Assembly (NCBI GenBank): GCA_046328715.1
Contig: JAXLWB010000007.1
Coordinates: 186,001 to 250,000 of the forward strand
DNA: 64,000 bases
Origin: JAXLWB01 sp046328715
GTDB taxonomy: Bacteria > Chloroflexota > Anaerolineae > Caldilineales > Caldilineaceae
Reading direction: 5' to 3'
Made by a program: the position numbers and the translations under genes. Within the stretch, counting starts at the first letter, position 1. Every line of letters begins with the position of its first letter. Shown here piece by piece: positions 34,222 through 43,686 of the stretch. The notes beneath the pieces were generated by a model. It was not told the origin of the DNA. It ran no database searches and saw only the letters and a list, made by a program, of their open reading frames with translations.

Positions 34222-34241
34222 CTATGGTAAGCGTACCATAG
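34222..34241. promoter_or_regulatory. LacI-type operator candidate upstream of transporter promoter
   Basis: CTATGGTA, four bases, TACCATAG: perfect 8-bp arms. It contains the 14-mer TGGTAAGCGTACCA, close to the usual LacI-family operator form. It ends 6 bp before the -35 box. Confidence 0.6.
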
Positions 34242-34247
34242 GGCTAC

Positions 34248-34277
34248 TTGACAAACAAATCATCTTTGGAATAGAAT
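34248..34277 (+). promoter_or_regulatory. Sigma-70 promoter of the second sugar transporter operon
   Basis: TTGACA (34248-34253), 18-bp spacer, TAGAAT (34272-34277). It lies about 310 bp before the first start codon, between two operator candidates. Confidence 0.65.
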
Positions 34278-34384
34278 GCCATCATCTGTGAACTGCGTAT
34301 CGCAGACTCCCATCTTTCCCGAACTTGCACTTTTGTGTGAAAAATTCAGGTTGTACCGTTCTTGTAGATAAATCATCCTTAGAG

Positions 34385-34401
34385 AGTACAAGCGCTGCAC
34401 T
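34385..34401. promoter_or_regulatory. Second LacI-type operator candidate in the leader
   Basis: AGTACAAGCGCTGCACT is a near-palindrome centred on AGCGCT, about 100 bp downstream of the promoter. It would be suitable for a repression loop with the upstream site. Confidence 0.4.
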
Positions 34402-34586
34402 CGGATTTGCGGTGGTTACGTTTCGCACATGGATATGTTCATGTTGCGTTTCTGGTATCTTGATTATAGTTTGGTTTCTCTATCGGAAATCTTTTGGGAA
34501 AGATCCAATGTATTTGAGTTGTTGTGCCGAACCCTTTAATTTCAATTCAATTTCCACAAAGAAGAATCAAATCAGGAGAAACAAGT

Positions 34587-35948
34587 ATGCAACAAAGTAG
34601 CCTTTCACGACGCAAGTTTCTGCAACTGTCAGCCTTGACGGTTGGTGGAGCAGCACTGGCGGCGTGCGTGCCAGCGGGTTCGCCTGCGGCCCCAGCCGCC
34701 AGTGGTGGTGGCGATACAGCCGCTGCACCTGCGGGTGAAAAAGTCACAATCACTAATGGTCAAACCTGGGAAGCAGCTTTCCAAGCAACCCAGGCAAAGT
34801 TTGACAAAGAATTCATGGAACGCCACCCCGACATTACAGTTGAAAATGTTTACAACACCTGGTCGGATCACAACACGGTGGTGCCAACTTGGGCGGCGGC
34901 GGGAACGTTGCCCGACCTGATCTATGTGCATGGCTCCCGTGCTTTCCCGTGGGCGTTTGAAGGAATCACCGTCAACATTCAGGATAAGGTTGATGCGGAT
35001 AATGCCTTTAACGTCAAGGGCATTTGGGAAGAATCGCTGCGCCTCTATCGTTTCAAGGGCAACTTGCATGGCATTCCCTACGATCACGGTCCGATCATCC
35101 TCGGCTACAACAAGGATATCTTCGATGCCGCCGGTGTTGCTTACCCGACCGACGATTGGACCATGGACACCCTGCGCGAAACTGCTAAGGCATTGACCAA
35201 GTTAGATGGCGATCAGCCATTGTGGGGCTGGGGTGGCAACTACCCAGCGTTGGGCAACACTGAATCCGACAATGCGATTGGGCCTTGGGGACAAAAATTG
35301 CTCAACGATGAGGAGAGTGAATTGCTGATCGATACCGACGAAACTCGTGCAGCACTGCAATTCTGGACAGATATGATTCATGTCGATAAGTCGGGACCGA
35401 CTCCTGCCGAGGCACAAGGCTTCCAGCAAGGGGCTTGGACAGCAGGTCGTGTGGCAATGGTACCTGTTGCTTCGTGGGATACACCTACCTACGCTGCCTT
35501 TACCAACTTCAAGTGGGATGTGGTTGGCTGGCCCAAGGGTACACAAAAGAGCAGCAGTTCCTTTGGCAGCGGTTTTAGCATTACCCGTGACAGCAAACAT
35601 ATCGATCAGAGTTGGACATTCCTCAGCGAATATCTCTCCACCGATGGCATGATCGAAATGTGGGGTAGCAGTGGTCGCGGTAGCCCCGCCCGCAAGGATG
35701 CCTATCAATCCTGGATCGATTCCGATATCGCCCCAGACAATGCCAAGGCATTCCTCGAAGCACTCGACACCTACGCCGTCACAGGGCGCCCCTACCAGAC
35801 CTTGGCAGCCGGCGAACTGGGTGATATTATTAATCGCAACATGACCTTGTTGCGCAGCGGCGAAGGCAAGGTGGATGAGGTCGTTGCCACGATTGTGAAG
35901 GAAGGCAACGAAGTGTTGAAGGCTGCAACCGAACGCATGAAGGGTTAG
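34587..35948 (+). CDS. Extracellular sugar-binding lipoprotein (second transporter)
   Basis: Family 1 solute-binding protein of 453 residues. The twin-arginine-like SLSRRKFLQLSALTVGGAAL and lipobox LAAC are followed by an Ala/Pro/Gly linker, then the binding domain with typical motifs such as HGIPYDHGPIILGYNKDIF and FGSGFSITRDSKH. The ATG at 34587 is chosen for AGGAG at 34574-34578 and the export signal. The open frame upstream to 34524 lacks these. It is the first gene of a three-gene importer operon whose likely cargo is a fucosylated or related oligosaccharide, judging from the divergent LacI-fucosidase pair. Confidence 0.94.
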   Translation: MQQSSLSRRKFLQLSALTVGGAALAACVPAGSPAAPAASGGGDTAAAPAGEKVTITNGQTWEAAFQATQAKFDKEFMERHPDITVENVYNTWSDHNTVVPTWAAAGTLPDLIYVHGSRAFPWAFEGITVNIQDKVDADNAFNVKGIWEESLRLYRFKGNLHGIPYDHGPIILGYNKDIFDAAGVAYPTDDWTMDTLRETAKALTKLDGDQPLWGWGGNYPALGNTESDNAIGPWGQKLLNDEESELLIDTDETRAALQFWTDMIHVDKSGPTPAEAQGFQQGAWTAGRVAMVPVASWDTPTYAAFTNFKWDVVGWPKGTQKSSSSFGSGFSITRDSKHIDQSWTFLSEYLSTDGMIEMWGSSGRGSPARKDAYQSWIDSDIAPDNAKAFLEALDTYAVTGRPYQTLAAGELGDIINRNMTLLRSGEGKVDEVVATIVKEGNEVLKAATERMKG

Positions 35949-36014
35949 GATAGAGAGCGTAGAGATTGATCAAGATCAATCTCTACGCTTCATTACAAAC
36001 AGGGTAGACAATCC

Positions 36015-36941
36015 ATGTCAGTAACAGCACCCACTAAACGCTCCAAAGCAATGACCTTGCGCCAGTTGGAACAGCGGGATTTTTACATTGCTATCAGTCT
36101 ATGGTTGATCGGGCTGATTTTTTTTACGGGCGGGCCTGTGTTGGCTTCGTTGGCATTTAGTTTTACCGATTGGACAGGGTTAAAATCGGTTTCTTGGATC
36201 GGTCTTGAGAATTTTCGTAAGCTATTGTTTGAAGATAAGCTTTTTTGGATCGCTACGTATAACACCTTTTTCTATTCGTTTGGCGCAGTTACCTTAGGAA
36301 CATTAGGTGCTTTTTTTGTAGCGATGCTGCTTAATCAAAAGCTGCCGGGAACAACGATCATGCGGGTTGCTTATTACATGCCTTCGATTGCCAGCGGTGT
36401 GGCAGTTTCCATTTTGTGGATCTGGCTGTTAAACCCCCAGGTGGGCTTGATCAACTACTTTCTTTCCTTTTTGGGTATCAAAGGCCCGCTCTGGTTGGCT
36501 AGTCAAAATTGGGCCATGCCCGGTTTGATCATCAAAAGTATCTGGGGAATTGGCACTAACATGGTCATTCTACTGGCGGGTTTGCAAGGGGTGCCAATCA
36601 CACTGTACGAGGCTGCACGCATCGATGGCGCCAATTGGTGGCAAGAAACCAAAGCGGTCACATTGCCCATGATCTCTCCGGTGCTTTTTTATGTGGTAGT
36701 TATTTCTACGATTGCTTCGCTACAAATTCTTACGGATGTGTTGGTGATGACCAATGGTGGCCCTGGAACGGCAACAGTCGTCTATGTTTACATGATCTAC
36801 AAGTCGGCCTTTGAATATTTGCAGATGGGCTATGCCTCGGCGCTGGCCTGGATTCTGTTCTCAATTATTTTGGGGCTGACGTTGTTGCAATTGTGGGGCA
36901 GCAAGCGCTGGGTGTATTACGAAGCGGATGAACGAAACTAG
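36015..36941 (+). CDS. Sugar ABC transporter permease, MalF type (second transporter)
   Basis: Integral membrane subunit of 308 residues. The first helix (about 24-44, FYIAISLWLIGLIFFTGGPV), AFSFTDWTGLKSVSWIGLENF and the cytoplasmic EAA loop YEAARIDGANWWQETKAVTLP are characteristic of the MalF/UgpA group. It lies 66 bp after the binding-protein gene and 18 bp before the partner permease. No ATPase gene follows, so the importer must borrow one. Confidence 0.94.
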   Translation: MSVTAPTKRSKAMTLRQLEQRDFYIAISLWLIGLIFFTGGPVLASLAFSFTDWTGLKSVSWIGLENFRKLLFEDKLFWIATYNTFFYSFGAVTLGTLGAFFVAMLLNQKLPGTTIMRVAYYMPSIASGVAVSILWIWLLNPQVGLINYFLSFLGIKGPLWLASQNWAMPGLIIKSIWGIGTNMVILLAGLQGVPITLYEAARIDGANWWQETKAVTLPMISPVLFYVVVISTIASLQILTDVLVMTNGGPGTATVVYVYMIYKSAFEYLQMGYASALAWILFSIILGLTLLQLWGSKRWVYYEADERN

Positions 36942-36959
36942 ATAACAGGTACAAGGTTC

Positions 36960-37880
36960 ATGAGTCAAACTCTCGACAAATCATTTATGGGTGTTGGCGG
37001 AACAAATACATCTATCGCCCACCCGCTACCCTGGTGGAAGCGGAAACGCACGCGTCAGATTGTCCAGGCGATTATTGTCTACGCCTTGTTAATTCCCGGT
37101 GCCCTTATCTTTACGCTTCCCTTGATCTGGATGCTTTCGACTGCGCTCAAGACGACCAAAGAGATTTTCGTCTTTCCGCCGCAATGGTTGCCCGATGTGC
37201 CCCAGTGGCAAAATTTTCGTGAAGGATGGACAGCCTATCTGCCATTCAACACCTTTCTTTTCAACTCTTCGTTTATCACAATCAGCAATATCATAGGCAA
37301 CCTGCTTTCCTGTTGTTTGGCGGCCTATGGCTTTGCCCGTCTGCGCGCCAAAGGCAGAAATTTCTTCTTCACTTTGGTTTTGGCCACAATGTTATTGCCG
37401 AATGAAGTGTTGATTATTCCTCAATATGTCATGTTTACCAAGCTCGGCTGGAACAACACCTGGCTGCCTTTGACAATCCCAGCTTGGTTTGGCTACCCCT
37501 TCTTCATCTTCTTGCTGCGCCAATTTTTCATGACTATCCCACACGATTTGGACGAAGCGGCACGCTTGGATGGTGCTTCGTCGTGGACCATCCTTGCGCG
37601 CATCATCTTGCCACTCTCTAAACCGGCGCTGGCATCGGTGGTTATCTTTGGTTTTATTGGCAATTGGAATAATTTTCTCGCTCCACTCATTTATATTCGG
37701 TCGCTCAATAAGCAGACCTTGGCAGTAGGCTTGAACATGTTCCGCGGTCAATATGGCAATGCCGACTATCATTACATGATGGCGGTGGCCTTGCTGGTAC
37801 TTTTGCCAGTGTTGATCGTTTTCCTGGTCGGCCAGCGTGTATTCATTCAAGGGATTGCAACGAGTGGCTTGAAAGGCTAG
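36960..37880 (+). CDS. Sugar ABC transporter permease, MalG type (second transporter)
   Basis: Integral membrane subunit of 306 residues, the partner of the preceding permease. The N-terminus is cytoplasmic and basic (WWKRKRTRQIV), the first helix is at about 38-60, and the EAA loop LDEAARLDGASSWTILARIILP is complete. The C-terminal GQRVFIQGIATSGLKG is the usual MalG ending. It is the last gene of the operon and is followed directly by a long inverted repeat. Confidence 0.94.
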   Translation: MSQTLDKSFMGVGGTNTSIAHPLPWWKRKRTRQIVQAIIVYALLIPGALIFTLPLIWMLSTALKTTKEIFVFPPQWLPDVPQWQNFREGWTAYLPFNTFLFNSSFITISNIIGNLLSCCLAAYGFARLRAKGRNFFFTLVLATMLLPNEVLIIPQYVMFTKLGWNNTWLPLTIPAWFGYPFFIFLLRQFFMTIPHDLDEAARLDGASSWTILARIILPLSKPALASVVIFGFIGNWNNFLAPLIYIRSLNKQTLAVGLNMFRGQYGNADYHYMMAVALLVLLPVLIVFLVGQRVFIQGIATSGLKG

Positions 37881-37891
37881 TAGTCCGGCTA

Positions 37892-37959
37892 TTTAATTTT
37901 TACAAATAGAGAGCAACCAGATACGAAGTATCAAACAGATCCTATTTGTAAAAATTAAA
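37892..37959. terminator. Long inverted repeat after the transporter operon
   Basis: Perfect 18-bp arms (37892-37909 and 37942-37959) around a 32-nt loop that itself holds a GATAC/GTATC hairpin. Similarity extends outward with gaps to about 37878 and 37975. It acts as a likely transcript end, or is a small mobile repeat. Confidence 0.65.
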
Positions 37960-38028
37960 CGGACATTCTACTAGACTACTGGCAGCACAAGCTGTTCAAC
38001 TATTTTAATAGTCTTACTGATGCACTGT

Positions 38029-38069
38029 ACGAAGGTACACGTTTTGCGATACAAAAAGTGTACCTTCGT
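38029..38069. terminator. Hairpin before the haloperoxidase-fusion gene
   Basis: 12-bp perfect arms (38029-38040 and 38058-38069) extended inward by TTTTG/CAAAA. Bases 38087-38115 next to it are a purine-rich GCAGAGGCGCAGAGGACGCAG stretch, of the kind seen as dispersed intergenic repeats. Confidence 0.45.
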
Positions 38070-38166
38070 GACAACCACAAGTATAACTCTCGCAGAGGCG
38101 CAGAGGACGCAGCGTAAAAGTGAGATGTTGCGTCATTTGTGTCGGCTGCGAGATTTTTTTACGCCT

Positions 38167-41100
38167 ATGAAACTCAATTACCTGGCAAGCTTTCTCGCAC
38201 TCTTCTTTTGCCTCTTTCTCCTTGCAAACAATGCCAATGCCCAGCAAACGGCTGACCCCTTTACGGATGTCAGTGAGCAAGCTGGCATTAGCGCTCCACA
38301 TCGAGCATCTTGGAATGAGATGTTCAAAGATGCTGACTTCAGCGATGGCTACATGGCAGTTGGGCAAGCCTGGGGCGATTATGACAACGATGGTTTTGTC
38401 GATCTCTATGTCACGGGCAATCTCACCACCAGCACGCTCTATCATAACAACGGTGATGGTACCTTCTCGATTCCGAAAATCGCGAGCGACGTACTGTTAG
38501 AGCGCCGTGTCACCGGCGGCGCAACCTGGGCGGATTATGACAACGATGGTTGGAAAGATCTCTTTGTGTTGGCCCATGGTGCCAATACGCTTTTCCACAA
38601 TGAGCAGGGAAAAGGCTTTATCGATGTTACAGATACTGCACGTGTAGGCGATAAGGGTAAGGGCACCTCGGCAGCCTGGGGCGATTATGACAACGACGGT
38701 TTTCTCGACCTTTATGTTACAAACTGGTCGTGCTTCCCAAAGTGTGACCCGGTTGACGATACGCAAGCGCAGGATCGCCTCTATCACAACAGTGGCAATG
38801 GCAGCTTTCGCGATGTTACCCATTCGCTCGCCTATTCGTTGACATTAGGGGCTGGCTTTGCAGTGAGTTTTGTGGACATCGATCATGATCATGATCTTGA
38901 TCTTTATGTGATCAATGACATGAAGGAAAACCCGATCGGCAACGTGATGTGGCGCAACGATGGTCCAGGCTGCAATGAATGGTGTTGGACCAATGTAAGC
39001 CGCGAAAGCGGTACTTTCTTCCTCATGCACGGTATGGGGGTTGCGGTTGGTGACTACGACAACGATTTCGACCTGGATCTCTACGTTTCTGAGATGGTCA
39101 ATCCGATGAAATTGTTGCAAAATCAGGGCAATGGCACCTTTATCGATGCTGGCAAGGATGCAGGCGTGCGTGTGGGACCGAGTAGTGCTGTCGGTTGGGG
39201 CACCTCCTTTTTTGATTATAACAACGATGGCTGGCTCGATCTTTCGTTAATGACTACCGAATTTATCCAAAACACTGTTGCCCAAGGCGCGCAGGGGATG
39301 TTCTTTCCCTATCGAAATTTTATTTTCCGCAACGCAGGCGATGGCACATTCAGCGATAGTACACCCCAAAGCTGGTTGGATTCTCCATTCCCAGGGATGG
39401 GTTTTGCTAGCGCCGATTATGATAGAGACGGCAAGGTCGATTTTGTCACTGGCAACTGGAACGAGGGCTATCGGCTCTATCGCAACACAAGCGAGGATGG
39501 GCAAACCAATCACTGGATCACAATACAACTGGTCGGTCAAGGCGTTGTGAATCGCGATGCGGTGGGGGCTGTTGTTTATGTGACTGATAGTAATGGACAG
39601 ACACAGATGCGCGATGTGCGCATCGGCTCTAGCATTGGGGCGGGCGATGAAATTGCTTTGCACTTTGGCTTGGGCAATACTACCTTGCAAAAAGTCAAAG
39701 TAGTCTGGCCCGACGGGCTGGAGACCGAAACCAGTGATCTACAGACCGATAGTTTTGTCACATTGACATATCCCAACGAGGCTGCCACGCCGGACATTGT
39801 CCAGAAACATTTTGACGAACTAGCATCTTATGTAGATGTGAGCAAAAAGGCTGGAATCGAAGCAACCCATCGTGGCTCGTGGGATATGTTCGCTAAGGAT
39901 TTTAAGGGCGGCTATCTGGGGATCGGTCAGGCCTGGGGCGATTATGACAACGACGGCTATCTTGACCTCTATGTTACAGGCAATTTATCGCCTAGTGTGC
40001 TTTATCACAATCAAGGCGATGGTACCTTTGCCGTTTCTGAATTCTCTCAAATCGTCAGCCTGCCCACTGTTCGCACTGGCGGTGCCACCTGGGCAGATTA
40101 TGACAATGACGGCTGGAAAGACCTTTATGTTGTGGCATATGGACGCAATATACTCTTTCAGAATCAATGGGCAAATGGCTTTCACAATGTCACCGATCTA
40201 GCGGGTGTGGGCGATGCGGGGCGTGGATCAGGCGCAACCTGGGGCGATTACGATAAGGATGGCTGGCTCGACCTTTATGTTGTCAATTGGTCATGCTGGC
40301 CTGAGTGCAACCCGATTGATAATAACAAAGCACGCGATACGCTCTACCACAACAACGGCGATGGCACTTTTAGCGATGTTTCCAATCTTTTTGTTCAGGA
40401 AAAGCTGCTCGGATCTGGCTTTACTGCAAGTTTTGTCGATTATGACAACGATGGCGACCTTGATCTCTATGTAGTCAACGACGAACTCAAAAATCCGATT
40501 GGCAATGTCCTTTGGCGCAACGACGGCCCTGGCTGTGGTGGGTGGTGTTGGAAGGATGTTTCTTCCGAAACCGAAACCAATGTGCGTCTGGCGGGTATGG
40601 GGTTGGCGGTGGGCGATTATGACAACGACCTCGATCTTGATTTCTACTTTTCCAACATGGTCAACCCCATGCGTTTGATGCAGAACAATGGCGATAAATT
40701 TGTTAGTATGGCGCGCGACGCAGGAGTGATGGTCGGTCCCAGCCCGGCAGTGGGGTGGGGAACTTCCTTTTTCGACTATAACAACGATGGTTGGCTTGAC
40801 CTTTACCTGGCCACAACCGAGTTCCGGCAGATTACAGCGCAACAGGGGCCGGAAGGAATGCACTTCCCTTATCGACCCTATCTTTTTGCCAACAATGGGG
40901 ACCAGACTTTTAGCGATGTGACACCGCCGCTTTGGGTAAAATCTCCCAAGGCTGAAATGGGCTTTGCCTATGGCGATTATGACAATGATGGCTGGGTCGA
41001 TTTTGTCACCGGCAATTGGAATGAAGGTTATACGCTCTATCGTAATCAGGCAAAAGCGGGGCAAGGCAACCATTGGTTGACCGTGCGCTTGACCGGCGCG

Positions 41101-42681
41101 GCACCGATCAACCGCGATGCGATTGGCGCACGGGTTTATCTCACCGACACTAATGGACGCACGCAGATGCAAGAGGTTCACAATGGTGGAAGCTTGGGCG
41201 CAGGGAACGACACTGCCCTCCACTTCGGCTTACATCAAGCAGCGATCCAAGCGATTAAGGTCATTTGGCCCGACGGCAAGAGCAACGAATATCAAGATGT
41301 GGCAAGTGATCAGATTTGGCAGGTCTATTATTCAGAAAGTGCCAAAGCCCCACCCACCGATTATGCAGCACAAACTTCTGTCGTAGCGGCTCCTAGCGTG
41401 GCGGCTCCGCTCGCTGTGCCTGCCAATTCTGTTTCGCAAGAAAGCGCACAACTGGCGATCTCCTGGTTCACTTTGTATCAACAGCTTGTGCAGACAACTG
41501 ATGGCTTTACGCCGCCTGTAGCTGCACGTGCCTTTGGTTATGGTGGGGTCACCCTTTATGAATCGTTGGTGGCGGGCATGCCTGAATATCAATCCTTGGT
41601 CGGTCAACTTAATGGTTTGACTGTTCTGCCCCAGCCCGACCCAACCTTGCGCTATCACTGGCAGACAGTTGCCAATAGTGCGCTCGCCAGTATGACCCGC
41701 GCCCTCTTTGCCAATACCTCTGCCGATAACAAGGCTGCCATCGCACTGTTGGAAGGACAGTTTGAACTACAATTCAAAGCCACGCTGGACAATGCCACCT
41801 ATGCACGCTCCGTACAATTTGGACATGTAGTAGCTGCTGCACTCCATCAATGGGCGATCAGCGATGGCGGCTACGAAGGTCAGCTCAAGAATTTCCCGAC
41901 GGATTTTCGAGTGCCGCAAGGTGCTGGGTTCTGGATACCCACAGCACCTGCATTCCAGCCCGTCCCACTACAGCCCTACTGGGGCAATAATCGTCCCTTT
42001 GCTGTCACAACTGACCATGAATGTGCTGTTGCAGAACCTTTGCCCTATTCTGAAGAGGTTGACTCGCCTTTTTACCTGCAAGCGAAAGAAGTTTACGACA
42101 CGGTGCGCTTGTTAACACCAGAACAAAAGATCATTGCTCTCTATTGGGCAGATGATGTGGGACGCAGCTCCACACCGCCTGGTCACTCGATCTCGATGGC
42201 AACCCAGGTTTTGCAGCGCGAAAATGCAAAGTTGGGACTGGCGGCAGAAACTTACGCCAAAGTTGGCATGGCAGTAGCCGACGCTTTTATCGGTTGCTGG
42301 AAAGCCAAGTATCAATACAACCTGATTCGCCCGATCAGCTATATTCAATTGGTGATCGATCCGCTGTGGAACATGCCCAATGTCACAGACCCAGTCGTCA
42401 CCCCACCCTTTCCAGAATACCCCTCTGGGCATTCAGTTCAATCGGGTGCAGTCGCCGAAGTATTGACACAGCTCTTTGGCGATCAATATAGCTTCACAGA
42501 CAATACCCATGTGCGGCGAGGTTTTCTGCCCCGTTCTTTTCCCTCTTTTTGGGCAATGGCAAACGAAGCTGCCATCTCACGTCTTTATGGTGGGATTCAC
42601 TATAGGGCAGCAATTGAAAACGGATTGCAGCAGGGACAATGTATTGGGCAGCAAGTGGCATCTCTGAAGTTTCGTCGATAA
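38167..42681 (+). CDS. Secreted twin FG-GAP/ASPIC-UnbV protein fused to vanadium haloperoxidase-like domain
   Basis: Exported protein of about 1504 residues. The ATG at 38167 starts a signal peptide (MKLNYLASFLALFFCLFLL ... ANA); the frame is open from 38020 but upstream residues are not protein-like. Residues about 30-550 form FG-GAP/VCBS repeats (many GDYDNDGFVDLYVTGN-type calcium loops) ending in an ASPIC/UnbV domain (LVGQGVVNRDAVGAVVYVTD). Residues about 553-1055 repeat the whole unit, an obvious internal duplication. After a linker, residues about 1090-1504 are a PAP2/vanadium haloperoxidase fold: WKAKYQYNLIRP near 1380, EYPSGHSVQSG near 1418 and SRLYGGIHYRAAIENG near 1473 supply the vanadate or phosphate ligands and the axial His. 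It likely acts outside the cell as an oxidase or phosphatase on a surface. Confidence 0.88.
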   Translation: MKLNYLASFLALFFCLFLLANNANAQQTADPFTDVSEQAGISAPHRASWNEMFKDADFSDGYMAVGQAWGDYDNDGFVDLYVTGNLTTSTLYHNNGDGTFSIPKIASDVLLERRVTGGATWADYDNDGWKDLFVLAHGANTLFHNEQGKGFIDVTDTARVGDKGKGTSAAWGDYDNDGFLDLYVTNWSCFPKCDPVDDTQAQDRLYHNSGNGSFRDVTHSLAYSLTLGAGFAVSFVDIDHDHDLDLYVINDMKENPIGNVMWRNDGPGCNEWCWTNVSRESGTFFLMHGMGVAVGDYDNDFDLDLYVSEMVNPMKLLQNQGNGTFIDAGKDAGVRVGPSSAVGWGTSFFDYNNDGWLDLSLMTTEFIQNTVAQGAQGMFFPYRNFIFRNAGDGTFSDSTPQSWLDSPFPGMGFASADYDRDGKVDFVTGNWNEGYRLYRNTSEDGQTNHWITIQLVGQGVVNRDAVGAVVYVTDSNGQTQMRDVRIGSSIGAGDEIALHFGLGNTTLQKVKVVWPDGLETETSDLQTDSFVTLTYPNEAATPDIVQKHFDELASYVDVSKKAGIEATHRGSWDMFAKDFKGGYLGIGQAWGDYDNDGYLDLYVTGNLSPSVLYHNQGDGTFAVSEFSQIVSLPTVRTGGATWADYDNDGWKDLYVVAYGRNILFQNQWANGFHNVTDLAGVGDAGRGSGATWGDYDKDGWLDLYVVNWSCWPECNPIDNNKARDTLYHNNGDGTFSDVSNLFVQEKLLGSGFTASFVDYDNDGDLDLYVVNDELKNPIGNVLWRNDGPGCGGWCWKDVSSETETNVRLAGMGLAVGDYDNDLDLDFYFSNMVNPMRLMQNNGDKFVSMARDAGVMVGPSPAVGWGTSFFDYNNDGWLDLYLATTEFRQITAQQGPEGMHFPYRPYLFANNGDQTFSDVTPPLWVKSPKAEMGFAYGDYDNDGWVDFVTGNWNEGYTLYRNQAKAGQGNHWLTVRLTGAAPINRDAIGARVYLTDTNGRTQMQEVHNGGSLGAGNDTALHFGLHQAAIQAIKVIWPDGKSNEYQDVASDQIWQVYYSESAKAPPTDYAAQTSVVAAPSVAAPLAVPANSVSQESAQLAISWFTLYQQLVQTTDGFTPPVAARAFGYGGVTLYESLVAGMPEYQSLVGQLNGLTVLPQPDPTLRYHWQTVANSALASMTRALFANTSADNKAAIALLEGQFELQFKATLDNATYARSVQFGHVVAAALHQWAISDGGYEGQLKNFPTDFRVPQGAGFWIPTAPAFQPVPLQPYWGNNRPFAVTTDHECAVAEPLPYSEEVDSPFYLQAKEVYDTVRLLTPEQKIIALYWADDVGRSSTPPGHSISMATQVLQRENAKLGLAAETYAKVGMAVADAFIGCWKAKYQYNLIRPISYIQLVIDPLWNMPNVTDPVVTPPFPEYPSGHSVQSGAVAEVLTQLFGDQYSFTDNTHVRRGFLPRSFPSFWAMANEAAISRLYGGIHYRAAIENGLQQGQCIGQQVASLKFRR

Positions 42682-42743
42682 CCATTAAACCAATCCTATC
42701 AGTTGACTCAGCCATTCATGAGCAAAGACAAACGGGGTAAGCT

Positions 42744-43586
42744 ATGACAGATGAGATTCGCAGACTAACTGTGGGTGAAGCCGTTGTCCATGTCATCAAC
42801 ATTGGTGATGTGCAAGAGGATCTCAACGGGTGGTTTGATCTGACAGCCGAGGAGCAGGCGCGTCATCAGCATCTGCTGGCGCAACCGTTAAGATTCGTAA
42901 TCCAGAACATTCATGTGGCCCTGTCCGGAGTTTCTCTGCTCGTCGATGCTGGCTTGTACGACTACCCGCCCGATGCGCCGCAGTTGATCCCTGGCTACTA
43001 TCCGACCCTCGACCTCTTTGCTGGATTAGAGGCGATTGGTGTAAAGCCAGAAACAATCACTCACCTGATCATTACCCACGCTCACGGCGACCATTTTAAT
43101 GCCCTCAGCGAACTGCACGAGGGTGAGTGGAAGCTCTGCTTCCCAAATGCGCGCCACTATCTGGGTCAGGGTGATTGGGAAGCGATGCAACCTGAATTGG
43201 CCGACCCGAACTCGCTGCAAAGTCGCACCTTTGGCATGGTCCAGCAACAGGGCTTGCTTGAAATCGTCACAGGTCTGCTCGATCTCGGTCATGGCATCCA
43301 GATTGTCCCTACGCCGGGTGAATCGCCGGGACACCAAGCTGTGCGCCTTGAGTCGCAAGGTCAGCTGCTCTACTGTATCGGCGATCTCTACCATCTTCCC
43401 GCTGAAGCTGAATTCCCAGAACTGTTTGTGCCATGGACCAACAGAGACGCCAATCACATCAGCCGCCAACAGCTAAATGAGGCCGCTCTGGCAGAAAATG
43501 CGCTGCTGATCGCAACCCACATCCACGAGTTCGGGCGAATTGAGCGAACTGAAACCGGATGGCACTGGGCAAACGTACAAGAATAA
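42744..43586 (+). CDS. Metallo-beta-lactamase-fold hydrolase
   Basis: Cytoplasmic MBL-fold protein of 280 residues. The metal-binding H-x-H-x-D-H motif is THAHGDHFNAL near residue 112, a further His is in TPGESPGHQAVRL near 196, the bridging Asp in LLYCIGDLYHL near 214, and the last His in LIATHIHEFGRI. This pattern resembles the lactonase/AttM-like and related subfamilies, so candidate reactions are lactone or ester hydrolysis. It is 62 bp downstream of the haloperoxidase fusion on the same strand and could be co-transcribed. The substrate is unknown. Confidence 0.88.
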   Translation: MTDEIRRLTVGEAVVHVINIGDVQEDLNGWFDLTAEEQARHQHLLAQPLRFVIQNIHVALSGVSLLVDAGLYDYPPDAPQLIPGYYPTLDLFAGLEAIGVKPETITHLIITHAHGDHFNALSELHEGEWKLCFPNARHYLGQGDWEAMQPELADPNSLQSRTFGMVQQQGLLEIVTGLLDLGHGIQIVPTPGESPGHQAVRLESQGQLLYCIGDLYHLPAEAEFPELFVPWTNRDANHISRQQLNEAALAENALLIATHIHEFGRIERTETGWHWANVQE

Positions 43587-43610
43587 TCAAGGTCTAGTGA
43601 GGTTTTGACT

Positions 43611-43673
43611 ACGAAAGGCACGAAATACACGAAACGTTCATGCAACTCGTTTCGTGTATTTCGTGCCTTTCGT
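43611..43673. terminator. Perfect 25-bp inverted repeat, bidirectional terminator
   Basis: Arms 43611-43635 and 43649-43673 with a 13-nt loop lie between convergent genes (MBL hydrolase and the sigma-fusion gene). Its ACGAAAGGCACGAAATACAC-type sequence resembles dispersed intergenic repeats. Confidence 0.75.
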
Positions 43674-43686
43674 GGTTCTAAAAATT

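Noticed and set aside
38020..38166. 49-codon N-terminal extension of the haloperoxidase fusion
   Set aside because: It covers a hairpin and a dispersed-repeat-like stretch. The signal peptide begins at 38167.
40291..41223. 310-codon minus-strand ORF opposite the FG-GAP repeats
   Set aside because: Shadow of the repetitive calcium-loop codons on the other strand. It has no start signal and no family pattern; similar shadows occur opposite the first propeller half.
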